Positions 1 through 7,566 of a DNA stretch of 15,590 bases are shown here, piece by piece (the stretch's first letter is position 1; every line of letters begins with the position of its first letter). The stretch is from contig USBV01000019.1 of the NCBI GenBank assembly GCA_900553055.1, positions 1 through 15,590 on the forward strand. The letters run 5' to 3'. The notes under the pieces were generated by a model. The model was not told the origin of the DNA, searched no databases, and saw only the letters and a program-made list of their open reading frames with translations. Made by a program: the position numbers and the translations under genes. This stretch comes from an uncultured Phascolarctobacterium sp. (lineage in GTDB: Bacteria > Bacillota > Negativicutes > Acidaminococcales > Acidaminococcaceae).

Positions 1-137
1 GAAATTCGCGTTATCCCCAAGGGGACAGCTCCCTGCACAAATTCTGCTGCGTGCGCGACACTTGCACAATTTGGCGACTCGCTTGAGAAAATCACCGCGA
101 GCATGATGATTACTTATTACGAATTTCATAATGTAAT
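1..137. repeat. Dispersed intergenic repeat, copy 1 (partial at window edge)
   Basis: This stretch downstream of serC has no convincing gene. Positions 88-133 (AAAATCACCGCGAG, a short spacer, then TTATTACGAATTTCATAA) recur elsewhere in the window. They occur inverted at 14986-15025, in degenerate direct form at 15207-15250, and as an exact 21-base tail at 15302-15322. The similarity to the inverted copy continues inward: TGCAA, TGTC, CGCACGC and GCA blocks are shared in order with 15041-15070. The left boundary is outside the window. This looks like one end of a non-coding, inverted-end (MITE-like or palindromic) repeat, though only two loci are visible here. Confidence 0.65.
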
Positions 138-1211
138 TTATTCATGCTCTTTCTGATATGCTTTCATAAACTCGGCTAACGCAATACATGCCTCCATGGG
201 TACTGCGTTGTAGGTAGATGCGCGGCAACCGCCTACGAGGCGGTGACCACCGATGCCCACAAAGCCTGCGGCTTTGCCCTTGGCTACAAAATCCTTTTCC
301 ATCTCTGGCGTTGCCAGATTAAAGGTAATGTTCATAAGGCTACGAGAGTCTTTTTCAGCGTGACCCTTGTAGAAGCCGTTACTATTGTCGATAACATCAT
401 AAATCACTTTGGCTTTGGCTTCGTTGTTCTTGGCCACAGCCTCTACGCCGCCCTGATTTTTAATCCAATGCAATGTTTTGTTGACCATGTAGATGGCAAA
501 AACAGGCGGGGTATTGTAAAGGGAATCGTTGTCAGCAAAGGTGGAGTATTTAAGCATGGTGGGCAAATCTTTGCGAGCCGTTGCCAAAAATTCTTTCTTG
601 GCGATAACGATAACTACGCCTGCTGGGCCCAGATTTTTTTGCGCTCCTGCGTAAATCAAATCAAAGTCGGAAACATTCACCTTGCGGGAGAGGATGTCAC
701 TGGACATATCACAGATTACAGGCACATCGAATTTGGGGAATGTTTTATATTCGGTGCCGTAGATGGTGTTGTTGGCAGTGATGTGTACATAAGAGGTGTC
801 GGGTTTAAAGCTAAACTCTGTAGGAATATAGCTGTGGTTTTTGTCAGCGCTGGAGGCCGCTTCATATGTATCGCCATAGAATTTGGCTTCGGCCATGGCT
901 TTTTTAGCCCACACGCCGGTGTTCACATAGGCTGCGTATTTTTTAGTGTGGAAATTAGCGGCAGTCATTAAAAACTGGGTGCTGCCGCCACCCTGAATAA
1001 AGAGAATTTCGTGATCCTCAGGAATTTCCATCAGCTCGCGTAGCAAAGCTTTGGTTTCGGCATGCATGGCAGCGTAATCGGCGCTGCGATGGCTCATCTC
1101 GATGATGCTCATGCCGGTGTTGGCATAGTTCAAAAATTCGGCTTGAGCCTCCTGCAAAACCTCAAGGGGCATGGCGGAGGGGCCTGCATTAAAATTATAA
1201 GTCCTAATCAT
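138..1211 (-). CDS. serC: Phosphoserine aminotransferase
   Basis: SerC is the PLP-dependent enzyme that converts 3-phosphohydroxypyruvate plus glutamate to 3-phosphoserine and 2-oxoglutarate in cytosolic serine synthesis. The family can also act on the analogous intermediate of pyridoxal phosphate synthesis. The 357-residue protein has the usual family length. It opens with the characteristic FNAGPSAMP (residues 7-15), has SHRS at 40-43 and QGGGSTQF at 73-80, and carries the PLP-binding lysine in AGAQKNLGPAG (Lys192). The ATG is preceded by AGGAG at 1221-1225 with 9-base spacing, directly downstream of the T-box leader. It stands alone: no serA follows within the window, only a repeat. Regulation is probably by uncharged tRNA, most likely tRNA-Ser by context. 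Confidence 0.96.
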   Translation of the reverse strand: MIRTYNFNAGPSAMPLEVLQEAQAEFLNYANTGMSIIEMSHRSADYAAMHAETKALLRELMEIPEDHEILFIQGGGSTQFLMTAANFHTKKYAAYVNTGVWAKKAMAEAKFYGDTYEAASSADKNHSYIPTEFSFKPDTSYVHITANNTIYGTEYKTFPKFDVPVICDMSSDILSRKVNVSDFDLIYAGAQKNLGPAGVVIVIAKKEFLATARKDLPTMLKYSTFADNDSLYNTPPVFAIYMVNKTLHWIKNQGGVEAVAKNNEAKAKVIYDVIDNSNGFYKGHAEKDSRSLMNITFNLATPEMEKDFVAKGKAAGFVGIGGHRLVGGCRASTYNAVPMEACIALAEFMKAYQKEHE

Positions 1212-1225
1212 AATAAAAATCTCCT

Positions 1226-1267
1226 AATAAAAATATAGAGAAGCACGCCCTTTGGGACGAGCTTCTC
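1226..1267 (-). terminator. Second (gene-proximal) T-box terminator
   Basis: On the minus strand GAGAAGC (1261-1267) pairs with GCTTCTC (1238-1244), extended inward by a CGTCCC/GGGCG pairing around a three-base loop. A T-rich run (TATATTTTTATT) follows. It partly overlaps the sequence needed for the antiterminator at 1272-1284, as expected for a mutually exclusive switch. Confidence 0.8.
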
Positions 1268-1311
1268 CTCTCGCGGTACCACCCAAATTGCCTTGGCGGA
1301 GCGACATAAAT

Positions 1312-1339
1312 AAAAAAAGCCCCCATCCCACATGGGACG
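1312..1339 (-). terminator. First T-box terminator
   Basis: On the minus strand CGTCCC (1334-1339) pairs with GGGATG (1324-1329) around the loop ATGT (one G-U pair). GGGGC and seven T residues follow. It lies immediately downstream of the first T-box sequence (1349-1361). The stem is shorter than that of the second terminator. Confidence 0.7.
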
Positions 1340-1537
1340 AGAACTGCTCGCGGTGCCACCCAATTTGCCAAAGGCCAACTTTCTTTCGCTGTATCGGGCG
1401 AGCCCGTCGGATTCATCATTCGCCGCTCCGGAGCGGAACAGGTGTGCCTTGCTGCTGTCTTGCATCAACCGACAGCTTTCTGAAAGCTTAGCAGGCTGCT
1501 TCTCCTTCATAGCGTTGCAATATTGATATTAAAGTGA

Positions 1538-1565
1538 ATTATAACACTTTTACGAACGTAGTCAA
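1538..1565 (-). promoter_or_regulatory. serC promoter
   Basis: On the minus strand TTGACT (-35, 1560-1565) and TATAAT (-10, 1538-1543) are separated by 16 bases. A TG one base before the -10 makes it an extended -10 element (TGTTATAAT). It precedes the T-box leader at the expected distance. Confidence 0.8.
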
Positions 1566-1685
1566 GAAAAATTAAAGAAAATATTCGTGTATGCTTCTTT
1601 TGCACATAATATGTTAGAAAGTTTACACCCTTGAGCCAAAATAAGCAGGCATTTTTCTGAGTTTGGCCTTTCTCCTGATTTTTGC

Positions 1686-1714
1686 TTGCATATTTTTAGC
1701 TTTAGTGCTAAAGT
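1686..1714 (+). promoter_or_regulatory. Probable thiC promoter
   Basis: TTGCAT (1686-1691) and TAAAGT (1709-1714) are 17 bases apart. TG precedes the -10 by one base (TGCTAAAGT, extended -10). It lies about 20 bases upstream of the TPP aptamer. Neither box is a perfect consensus, so this is a moderate call. Confidence 0.45.
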
Positions 1715-1734
1715 AAAAGCAGTTGAATAAAATC

Positions 1735-1822
1735 GCTAGGGGCGCAGCGAAGCGGCTGCTGAGAGGAAATTTCCGACCCTTTGAACCTGAGACGGTTAGG
1801 ACCGGCGTAGGAAAGCGTAGTT
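1735..1822 (+). promoter_or_regulatory. TPP riboswitch (THI element) aptamer
   Basis: The conserved thi-box blocks appear in order: GGGGCGC, GCTGAGAGG (1757-1766), ACCCTTTGAACCTGA (1776-1790), then GGTTAGGACCGGCG and TAGGAAAGC. Such aptamers bind thiamine pyrophosphate and repress thiamine genes. The last block usually reads closer to TAATGCC, so TAGGACC is a slightly divergent form. The element is followed by a terminator hairpin and thiC, indicating transcriptional attenuation when TPP is plentiful. Confidence 0.93.
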
Positions 1823-1833
1823 GTAAAAAGACT

Positions 1834-1864
1834 AGCTGTCGCAGGAGCCGCGGCAGCTTTTTTA
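1834..1864 (+). terminator. Riboswitch-controlled terminator before thiC
   Basis: AGCTGTCGC (1834-1842) pairs with GCGGCAGCT (1850-1858) with one G-U pair and a 7-base loop. A run of T follows directly. It sits between the TPP aptamer and the thiC ribosome-binding site, so it is the likely expression platform. Confidence 0.85.
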
Positions 1865-1905
1865 TTGCTGGTGTACAGGTTAAGCGTGTATAAGGAGGCA
1901 AAAAT

Positions 1906-3207
1906 ATGGCAACACAAATGCAATTGGCAAGACAGGGCATCATCACTGAGGCCATGAAAATCGTGGCAGAGCAGGAGCAGGTTACTCCTGAGTTTATTCG
2001 TGAGGGCGTAGCTGCAGGCACTATCGCCATTCCCTGCAATATCAATCATAAAAATATTATTCCCCGTGGTGTGGGTCAAGGCCTGAAGGTGAAGGTTAAT
2101 GCTAATATCGGTACTTCCTCCAGCTATCCTGACCCGGAGCCGGAGCTCGAAAAACTGGCTGCTGCTATCGAAGCAGGTGCCGACTCCGTAATGGATTTAT
2201 CAACAGGAAATAATATTAGTGCATCTCGGCAAGCGATTATCGGCGCGTCTACGGTGATGGTGGGTACAGTGCCCATGTATCAGGTAACTGTAGAAACCAT
2301 TTTAAAGCGCGGTGCTGTGGTTGAGATGACCAAGGAGGATATTTTTGACGTTATTCGTCAGCAGGCAGCAGATGGTGCGGATTTTATGACTATTCACTGT
2401 GGCATCAATCGCAATGTGCTCAAGGCTTTAATTGATGAAGGTCGCGTGATGGATGTTGTCAGCCGCGGCGGTTCCTTTATTACTGGCTGGATGCTGCATA
2501 ATAATAAGGAAAACCCTCTTTATGAATACTACGATGAAATTCTTGATATTTGTGCTGAGTATGATGTAACTATTTCCTTGGGCGATGGGCTGCGTCCTGG
2601 TTGCATTGCCGATGCTACCGATAGAGCGCAAATCCAGGAGCTGCTGAATTTGGGCGAGCTGACTCAGCGTGCTTGGGACAAGGGCGTGCAGGTGATGGTG
2701 GAGGGCCCCGGTCACGTGCCCTATAACCAAATCGCAGCCAATATACAGCTGCAAAAACGCCTTTGCCACGGCGCTCCCTTCTATGTGCTGGGGCCCTTGG
2801 TAACTGACGTTGCTCCTGGCTACGACCATATTACCAGCGCTATTGGTGGTACCTTGGCTGCAGTGAGCGGCGCCGACTTCCTCTGCTATGTAACCCCCGC
2901 AGAGCATTTGGGATTGCCCGATTTGCAGGATGTGCGTGAGGGCGTTATTGCTGCGCGTATTGCTGCCCATGCTGCTGATTTAGCAAAGGGCAATAAGCAG
3001 GCTTGGGAGTGGGATTTGGCGATGGCCAAGGCTCGCAAAAATTTGGATTGGCCGGAGCAGCTGCGCCTAGCGTTGGACCCTGTAAAGGCTACCGAATATC
3101 GTAATCGCAAGAATAAGAGCGATGACGAGGCGTGCTCCATGTGCGGCGATTATTGTGCTGTGAAAATCGTCGGCAAATACATAGAAGAGCACATGCGCAA
3201 GAAATAA
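1906..3207 (+). CDS. thiC: Phosphomethylpyrimidine synthase ThiC
   Basis: ThiC is a radical SAM enzyme that rearranges 5-aminoimidazole ribotide into 4-amino-5-hydroxymethyl-2-methylpyrimidine phosphate, the pyrimidine half of thiamine. The 433-residue protein is a short form without the long N-terminal region of proteobacterial ThiC. It shows the core blocks [46 protein letters not shown] and [15 protein letters not shown]. The cluster-binding C-terminal motif reads CSMCGDYC (Cys410, 413, 417), spacing CX2CX3C rather than the commoner CX2CX4C. ATG is preceded by AAGGAGG at 1892-1898. The close paralogue BzaF (hydroxybenzimidazole synthase) is an alternative, but the TPP riboswitch argues for thiamine synthesis. 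Confidence 0.94.
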   Translation: MATQMQLARQGIITEAMKIVAEQEQVTPEFIREGVAAGTIAIPCNINHKNIIPRGVGQGLKVKVNANIGTSSSYPDPEPELEKLAAAIEAGADSVMDLSTGNNISASRQAIIGASTVMVGTVPMYQVTVETILKRGAVVEMTKEDIFDVIRQQAADGADFMTIHCGINRNVLKALIDEGRVMDVVSRGGSFITGWMLHNNKENPLYEYYDEILDICAEYDVTISLGDGLRPGCIADATDRAQIQELLNLGELTQRAWDKGVQVMVEGPGHVPYNQIAANIQLQKRLCHGAPFYVLGPLVTDVAPGYDHITSAIGGTLAAVSGADFLCYVTPAEHLGLPDLQDVREGVIAARIAAHAADLAKGNKQAWEWDLAMAKARKNLDWPEQLRLALDPVKATEYRNRKNKSDDEACSMCGDYCAVKIVGKYIEEHMRKK

Positions 3208-3221
3208 GCTTCCTTTTGCAG

Positions 3222-3250
3222 TTTCACCAATGTGAAAAATATGTTATAAT
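3222..3250 (+). promoter_or_regulatory. Promoter of the DUF535 gene with overlapping inverted repeat
   Basis: TATAAT at 3245-3250 with TG upstream (TGTTATAAT) forms an extended -10. TTTCAC at 3222-3227 is a poor -35 at 17-base spacing. A perfect inverted repeat, TTTCAC-CAAT-GTGAAA (3222-3237), covers the -35 position and has no T-run. It is therefore more operator-like than terminator-like. The operator role is inference. Confidence 0.6.
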
Positions 3251-3283
3251 ATTACTAACTATAACATTACATAGGGGTAACTC

Positions 3284-4189
3284 ATGGAGAAAAACATTTT
3301 AGAATATATCGGTAAAAGCTTATATCAGACTAATATTCTTAAGGAAATGAAGCGCTATTTAGTGTTTCGCACCCGTTGTCGTTTGCATAGCAGCATGGTT
3401 AATGATTTGCTAGATTTTTTCGCAGCTAATGAGCATAGAGAAAAGTGGTTAATGGGTAATCCTTCCTTTGTGGAGCAGGCTACACGTACCTTCTTTTATA
3501 AAGGTTCGACTTGGGAAGAGCGTATGCAACTGGTGAAGGACCATGTGCTGATTATGGAGCAATATTTTGGCCCGGAGCTGATGCATGAGCTGTATGTTGA
3601 GCATAAAAAGGTACAGCTGTGGGAGGATACCTATTTTGATAAGCCTCTTACCATGAGCCTGTGGTTTCATGCGGGCCAACGCAAGGAGGGCTGCCTGTCC
3701 TTGGTGCTTAGCTATGAGGGCGAGGAGCTTTATCAGATTATGTTCTGGTTTGCCAAGAATCCCGCGGATGGCAAAAATGTGATTTACATTGGCGCTTTGC
3801 AGGGGCCGCAAAATGGTAATGATTTGATTAAGGGCTTGACCAAGGCGTTTTTTGGTTATCGCACGAAAAACTTAATTTTTTATGGCCTACGCAGCTTGGC
3901 AAAGGCGATGAAGATTGCCAATATTTATGCTGTTGCTAACGAAGGCTATTATGCCATGAGTCATGTGCGCATGGACCGCAAGCTTAAGACTGATTTTGGT
4001 GCCTTTTGGCAGGAGTGCGAGGGTAAGCAATGCTCCGATAGACGTTTTTATATTATGCCGGTTGAGGAGTACCGCAAGTCCATGGAAGAGCTGAAGCCTT
4101 CTAAGCGGGCTCAGCATCGTCGCCGCTTTGCTAAAATGGACGAAATGGAGGCTGCAATAGCAGAAAGCCTGGCTCATTATAAAAAATAA
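3284..4189 (+). CDS. VirK/YbjX family (DUF535) protein
   Basis: The 301-residue protein resembles the VirK/YbjX family (DUF535). Supporting features are the central segment IGALQGPQNGNDLIKGLTK (about residues 169-187), the LIFYGLRSLAKAM block, and the basic C-terminal SKRAQHRRRFAKMDEM. Family members have been linked to virulence-protein export, envelope stress and resistance to antimicrobial peptides in enterobacteria; the biochemical activity is not established. No signal peptide or clear membrane span is seen. It is a single-gene unit: own promoter at 3245, AGGGG ribosome site at 3273-3277, and a strong terminator after it. Nearby LPS genes are consistent with an envelope-related role, but that is inference. 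Confidence 0.8.
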   Translation: MEKNILEYIGKSLYQTNILKEMKRYLVFRTRCRLHSSMVNDLLDFFAANEHREKWLMGNPSFVEQATRTFFYKGSTWEERMQLVKDHVLIMEQYFGPELMHELYVEHKKVQLWEDTYFDKPLTMSLWFHAGQRKEGCLSLVLSYEGEELYQIMFWFAKNPADGKNVIYIGALQGPQNGNDLIKGLTKAFFGYRTKNLIFYGLRSLAKAMKIANIYAVANEGYYAMSHVRMDRKLKTDFGAFWQECEGKQCSDRRFYIMPVEEYRKSMEELKPSKRAQHRRRFAKMDEMEAAIAESLAHYKK

Positions 4190-4193
4190 AATC

Positions 4194-4234
4194 AATAGCT
4201 TATCTGTTTCTGAAGCAGGTAAGCTATTCTTTTT
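4194..4234 (+). terminator. Intrinsic terminator after the DUF535 gene
   Basis: AATAGCTTATCTG (4194-4206) pairs with CAGGTAAGCTATT (4216-4228) over 13 base pairs, including one G-U, around a 9-base loop. CTTTTT follows. Confidence 0.9.
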
Positions 4235-4244
4235 GTCGATAGTA

Positions 4245-4253
4245 TGCTATAAT
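4245..4253 (+). promoter_or_regulatory. Extended -10 promoter for the exported repeat protein
   Basis: TGCTATAAT (4245-4253) is an extended -10. No good -35 lies 16-18 bases upstream, where the preceding terminator ends. The AGGAGG ribosome site follows at 4278-4283. Confidence 0.6.
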
Positions 4254-4291
4254 AAAAATGGTATAGTTTACTCTGATAGGAGGAATGAAAA

Positions 4292-5221
4292 TTGAAAAAA
4301 AGACTTGCAACACTCTTGTTGACCTGCATCTTCTGTTTTACCATGGTGATGCCGGGCTTTGCCGCGGAGCTGAATATGTCCGTGGCTGATAAAATCGGCG
4401 CTATGGAGAAAATTCTTTATGGCACTGAGCAAAGCGGTTCTCTTATCCAGCGCATGGATAGCCTTGAGGACGATGTTTATGGTGCGGTGACCAGCGATGC
4501 TATTTTAAAGCGTGTGGACAATATGTATGATTATTTGGAGGGAACTCCTGAAAATGGCGAGGCTTCCTTCGCAACTAAGCTGAATGTTGTGGAATGGCGC
4601 ATGAATGAAAGCATGTCCGGCGGTCCGGCCAAGAACCGCATTGAGGCTCAGGAAAAAATGCTCCATGGTCAGGCTCAAACTGGTGCTCTGTCCGGTCGTT
4701 TGGAGGAGCTCCTGAAGCTTGCTTCCTATACCGATGGCAATGTTCCCGTACAACAGGTTACTTTGCCCAAGGATTCCGTATTTAAAATTAGCTTTACTGC
4801 CGAAATGAGCACTAAACAAAGCCGTCAAGGTGATAAGGTGCAATTTAAGGCTGCCGATAATCTCTATGTAAACGATGTACTGGTGCTGCCCAAGGGAGCT
4901 AATGGTGTCGGCGTGATTAAAAAAGTTGTTCAACCAGGTATTTTTGGTAAGGATGGTCGTATCGACATTACCTTTACCCATATTTATGGCGTTGATGGCA
5001 CTAAGATTCCCCTGACCGTGGGCGAGCTAGCTCAGCAAAAGGCTGAAAGCATTGCCGGTGCAGCAGGCGCAGCAATTGGTGGTATGGTTATCCTTGGCCC
5101 CGTTGGCATCGTTGGCGGTGCCTTTGTGAAGGGCAATAGCGTTACCATTCCTGTTGGCTGCGAAACTTATGTGCAGACTAGCGAGGATGTGTCCTTGCAA
5201 GGTGTTATCTATCAAGAGTAA
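4292..5221 (+). CDS. Exported protein with LxG-type helical repeats and glycine-rich segment
   Basis: I do not recognise a named family. Translation most likely begins at TTG (4292), 8 bases after AGGAGG; the nearby ATG at 4285 is in another frame. The first 25 or so residues are a classical signal peptide (KKR, hydrophobic core, GFAA). Residues 33-143 contain three degenerate repeats with the pattern (I/V)xxxExxLyG, about five residues, G, then RxxxLE: LYG at 42-44, LEG at 82-84 and LHG at 124-126. Residues 158-245 look like a beta-rich domain (DKVQFKAADNLYVND, LPKGANGVGVI). Residues 254-280 are a glycine-zipper-like segment that could insert in a membrane. An envelope location is inferred. 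It lies just upstream of the LPS operon but has its own promoter. Confidence 0.75.
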   Translation: MKKRLATLLLTCIFCFTMVMPGFAAELNMSVADKIGAMEKILYGTEQSGSLIQRMDSLEDDVYGAVTSDAILKRVDNMYDYLEGTPENGEASFATKLNVVEWRMNESMSGGPAKNRIEAQEKMLHGQAQTGALSGRLEELLKLASYTDGNVPVQQVTLPKDSVFKISFTAEMSTKQSRQGDKVQFKAADNLYVNDVLVLPKGANGVGVIKKVVQPGIFGKDGRIDITFTHIYGVDGTKIPLTVGELAQQKAESIAGAAGAAIGGMVILGPVGIVGGAFVKGNSVTIPVGCETYVQTSEDVSLQGVIYQE

Positions 5222-5323
5222 TACGACGTATAAGGCATCATCTACTTCGTCAAGGCTCCTAGGAGTATTAACGATACGCCGTCGTCGCCTTTCCTCGTAT
5301 ATAATGCCTTCTCCACCGTATTA
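5219..5323. repeat. Long imperfect palindrome in the intergenic region
   Basis: Nested inverted arms are visible: TAATACG (5219-5225) with CGTATTA (5317-5323), AAGGCAT (5232-5238) with ATGCCTT (5304-5310), and AAGGC (5252-5256) with GCCTT (5287-5291). A small palindrome, CCTGT-GTAT-ACAGG, follows at about 5328-5341. The outer arm overlaps the preceding stop codon. It may be a REP-like element or a structured 3' end. No second copy is seen in this window. Confidence 0.5.
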
Positions 5324-5364
5324 CATACCTGTGTATACAGGAAATTACAATAATTAAATTACAA

Positions 5365-5396
5365 AAGCTCACTCGAAAAAAAGAGTGGGCTTTCTT
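5365..5396 (+). terminator. Intrinsic terminator upstream of the LPS operon
   Basis: AAGCTCACTC (5365-5374) pairs with GAGTGGGCTT (5383-5392) with one G-U pair. The T tract is interrupted (TTTCTT). It most likely ends transcription from the exported-protein gene. Confidence 0.75.
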
Positions 5397-5406
5397 ATTT
5401 AGTTTG

Positions 5407-5415
5407 TGCTATAAT
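5407..5415 (+). promoter_or_regulatory. Extended -10 promoter of the OstA-heptose operon
   Basis: TGCTATAAT (5407-5415) is a perfect extended -10. A consensus -35 is not evident. Because this box overlaps an upstream ATG at 5414, the transcript cannot encode that start, which supports the downstream ATG at 5471. Confidence 0.6.
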
Positions 5416-5470
5416 GTTAAGTGGATTATTATGTATTTTTCTCATTCATCTTATAAAAAGGAGTACTCCT

Positions 5471-6988
5471 ATGAAAAAATCTTTTGTTGCTATCGCGTTA
5501 GCATTGGAACTATGTGTTCCTGCTTATGCGGCCCAATTTACCAATGATGAAGCTCAACGCTATGATGCGCCTGTTTTTGCTGATGAAGAGCAGGACCAGC
5601 TTAAGCCCAATGAGGCTGTAGAACCTAAAAAATCCACTAAAATGAAAAAAGAGGCTAGTGAGCCCCTGCCAATTAATATGAAGGCTGACCATGCCGAATA
5701 TGATAGCACTAGTGGTGATTTTCATGTTAGCGGCAATGTTGTAATTACTCAGGGCAAGGAGACATTGTTAACTACTTATGCGGTGGGTAATATGAAAACA
5801 GGCGATGTGTGGCTGGAGCAAGGCGGTACCTTGGTGGAGCCCAACAGCAAAATGAAGGGACAATGGGTGCATTATAATTTCAATACGAAGAATGGTGAAA
5901 TTAAGCAAATTAATGGCACCAGCCTAAAGGATATTTTTGATGCTCCTCATGCTACAATTTATCCCGATAAAATGGTGGTTGATCAGGGCGGTCGCTCATC
6001 TAAGTGTCCAGCTGTTAAACATCCGCCCTGCCTTTCTATAACGGCTAGCACCTTTGAAATTTATCCCAAGGAAAAAATTGTTGCTCGTGATGTAAAGGTG
6101 TTTGTGCGTGGCAAGCATGTATATTCTCGCGATTTGTGGGTTAATTATTTAAATGATGAGGGTAAAACAAAAATTATGCCTCGTGTTGGCTATGATGGTG
6201 GGGACAATGGCTTTTACGCTAAGCTGGAAATTAGCCAGCCTGTTAGTGAAAAAACCATGGTATCAATGGATTTGCCTGAGTATTCAAAGGCGGGCTTTAA
6301 ACCGGTATATCAAATTAAGCATCATGAACGTAATTTTAATATTTCCTATCTGCATGGTTGGGATGAGGATGATGACATTTGGTACAGAAAGCAGAATAAC
6401 TGGCGCTTCGATTATGAAAATCATCATATTATTGATGGCCTGCCCTTGAGCTATTCTGGTTACTATGAGTATGGTCTTTGGAATAACTGGAATCCAGAAA
6501 CTAAAAGAAGCAGTTCTAAGAGCTGGCATAAAGAGTATGCAGTATATTTAAATCATGACCCCATTTATTTCTTTAATTCAAAGAATACAGTACTTAATTT
6601 GACTATTGGTAAAAAGTGGGTACACGAAAGTATAACTGATGAAACTCGCTCTACTAATATGTATTATGCTACCTTAGGACAGAAGATGGGCCCCCAATGG
6701 CGGACTTGGGTAGGATTCTATCGAGAAGATATTACTAGCAGTTTGTTTGATATCGGACAGCCTGATATGGCCAAGGAGTTGCGTAATGGTTTGCAATGGA
6801 CTCCGGATAGTCGCAACGTTATTAGTGTTGTTAATCGTTATGATATTGGCAAGCATAATAACTACGAAACAGATTATCGTTGGTTACATAAGTTCTGTTG
6901 CTGGGCTTTGGAATTCACTTATGAGCAGGAGCATTTTGAAAGAGGAGATAATTCCTACAAAATCATGTATTATTTCTACAACTTGTAA
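5471..6988 (+). CDS. OstA/LptD-like outer-membrane protein
   Basis: The 505-residue protein begins with a signal peptide ([13 protein letters not shown] to PAYA) after an AAAAGGAG ribosome site at 5456-5463. The earlier in-frame ATG (5414) lies in the promoter and is rejected. Residues about 70-165 resemble the OstA/LptA N-terminal fold ([30 protein letters not shown]). A cysteine pair, [10 protein letters not shown], precedes a second OstA-like stretch ([20 protein letters not shown]). The rest is rich in aromatic, alternating beta strands typical of outer-membrane barrels. It is shorter than proteobacterial LptD (about 780 residues), so it may be a reduced LptD or a separate OstA-domain porin-like protein. 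As first gene of the heptose operon, a role in LPS assembly or the outer membrane is the best inference. Confidence 0.75.
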   Translation: MKKSFVAIALALELCVPAYAAQFTNDEAQRYDAPVFADEEQDQLKPNEAVEPKKSTKMKKEASEPLPINMKADHAEYDSTSGDFHVSGNVVITQGKETLLTTYAVGNMKTGDVWLEQGGTLVEPNSKMKGQWVHYNFNTKNGEIKQINGTSLKDIFDAPHATIYPDKMVVDQGGRSSKCPAVKHPPCLSITASTFEIYPKEKIVARDVKVFVRGKHVYSRDLWVNYLNDEGKTKIMPRVGYDGGDNGFYAKLEISQPVSEKTMVSMDLPEYSKAGFKPVYQIKHHERNFNISYLHGWDEDDDIWYRKQNNWRFDYENHHIIDGLPLSYSGYYEYGLWNNWNPETKRSSSKSWHKEYAVYLNHDPIYFFNSKNTVLNLTIGKKWVHESITDETRSTNMYYATLGQKMGPQWRTWVGFYREDITSSLFDIGQPDMAKELRNGLQWTPDSRNVISVVNRYDIGKHNNYETDYRWLHKFCCWALEFTYEQEHFERGDNSYKIMYYFYNL

Positions 6989-7002
6989 GCAAGAGGTTAA
7001 TT

Positions 7003-7566
7003 ATGGATAAGATTATTAAACAACGTTTTTTGGACCATTTAGAGGTGGCCAACGCCGTTATGAACAGCGAAATCATGGGCCAAATCCAAATCGTTGCAGA
7101 GGCAATAAAAAAGGCACTGGCTGAAGGTCACAAGGTGTTATTCTGTGGCAACGGTGGCAGTGCAGCAGATAGCCAGCATTTGGCTGCTGAATTCGTAGGC
7201 CGCTTCCAAAAGGAACGCCGTGGTTTGCCTGCTATCGCATTGACTGTGGATACTTCTATTTTGACAGCAGTGGGCAATGACTATGGCTATGACAAGGTCT
7301 TTGTGCGTCAGGTGGAGGCGCTGGCTCAGGCTGGCGATGTGCTGGTGGGCATTTCCACCAGCGGCAACAGCCCCAACGTGGTGGAGGCTATCGAATTAGC
7401 CAAAACTAAAGGCGTATATTGTGTGGGCATGACCGCCGCCGGTGGCGGGAAAATGGCCACGCTGTGCGACGAATGCATTGCTGTTCCGGCCAAAATCACG
7501 GCAAGGGCTCAGGAAATGCATATTTTGATAGGCCACATTCTGTGTGAGCTGGTGGATGGTGAATAA
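7003..7566 (+). CDS. gmhA: Phosphoheptose isomerase GmhA
   Basis: GmhA converts sedoheptulose 7-phosphate to D-glycero-D-manno-heptose 7-phosphate, the first step of ADP-heptose synthesis, in the cytosol. The 187-residue SIS-domain protein has the usual length. It shows [18 protein letters not shown] (residues 47-64), the phosphate-binding STSGNS (118-123) and the C-terminal [12 protein letters not shown]. The likely zinc/active-site residues by family comparison are His59, Glu63, Gln170 and His178. The ATG follows AAGAGG (6991-6996) and lies 14 bases after the OstA-like gene. The end overlaps the start of hldE, indicating co-translation. Confidence 0.95.
   Translation: MDKIIKQRFLDHLEVANAVMNSEIMGQIQIVAEAIKKALAEGHKVLFCGNGGSAADSQHLAAEFVGRFQKERRGLPAIALTVDTSILTAVGNDYGYDKVFVRQVEALAQAGDVLVGISTSGNSPNVVEAIELAKTKGVYCVGMTAAGGGKMATLCDECIAVPAKITARAQEMHILIGHILCELVDGE

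Larger units (their letters stand above)
1226..1531 (-). promoter_or_regulatory. T-box leader of serC with two antiterminator/terminator modules
   Basis: Read on the minus strand, the leader starts near 1531. It shows the conserved Stem I distal elements (CAGAAAGC, then GTTGATGCAAGAC, around 1455-1482). Two T-box sequences follow: GGGTGGCACCGCG at 1349-1361 and GGGTGGTACCGCG at 1272-1284. Each is followed by CTCGTCCC and by its own terminator hairpin. Known T-box leaders bind a cognate uncharged tRNA through a specifier codon in Stem I and the acceptor end in the antiterminator bulge, and so allow read-through. Only about 28 bases separate the first terminator from the second T-box, too little for a second Stem I. 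I could not assign the specifier codon securely; serine is inferred from serC. Confidence 0.9.

Noticed and set aside
243..971. Long + strand open frame opposite serC
   Set aside because: It is antisense to a fully convincing serC and has no family motifs or ribosome site.
1204..1526. Several open frames on both strands in the serC leader
   Set aside because: They coincide with conserved T-box RNA elements and hairpins; coding potential is incidental.
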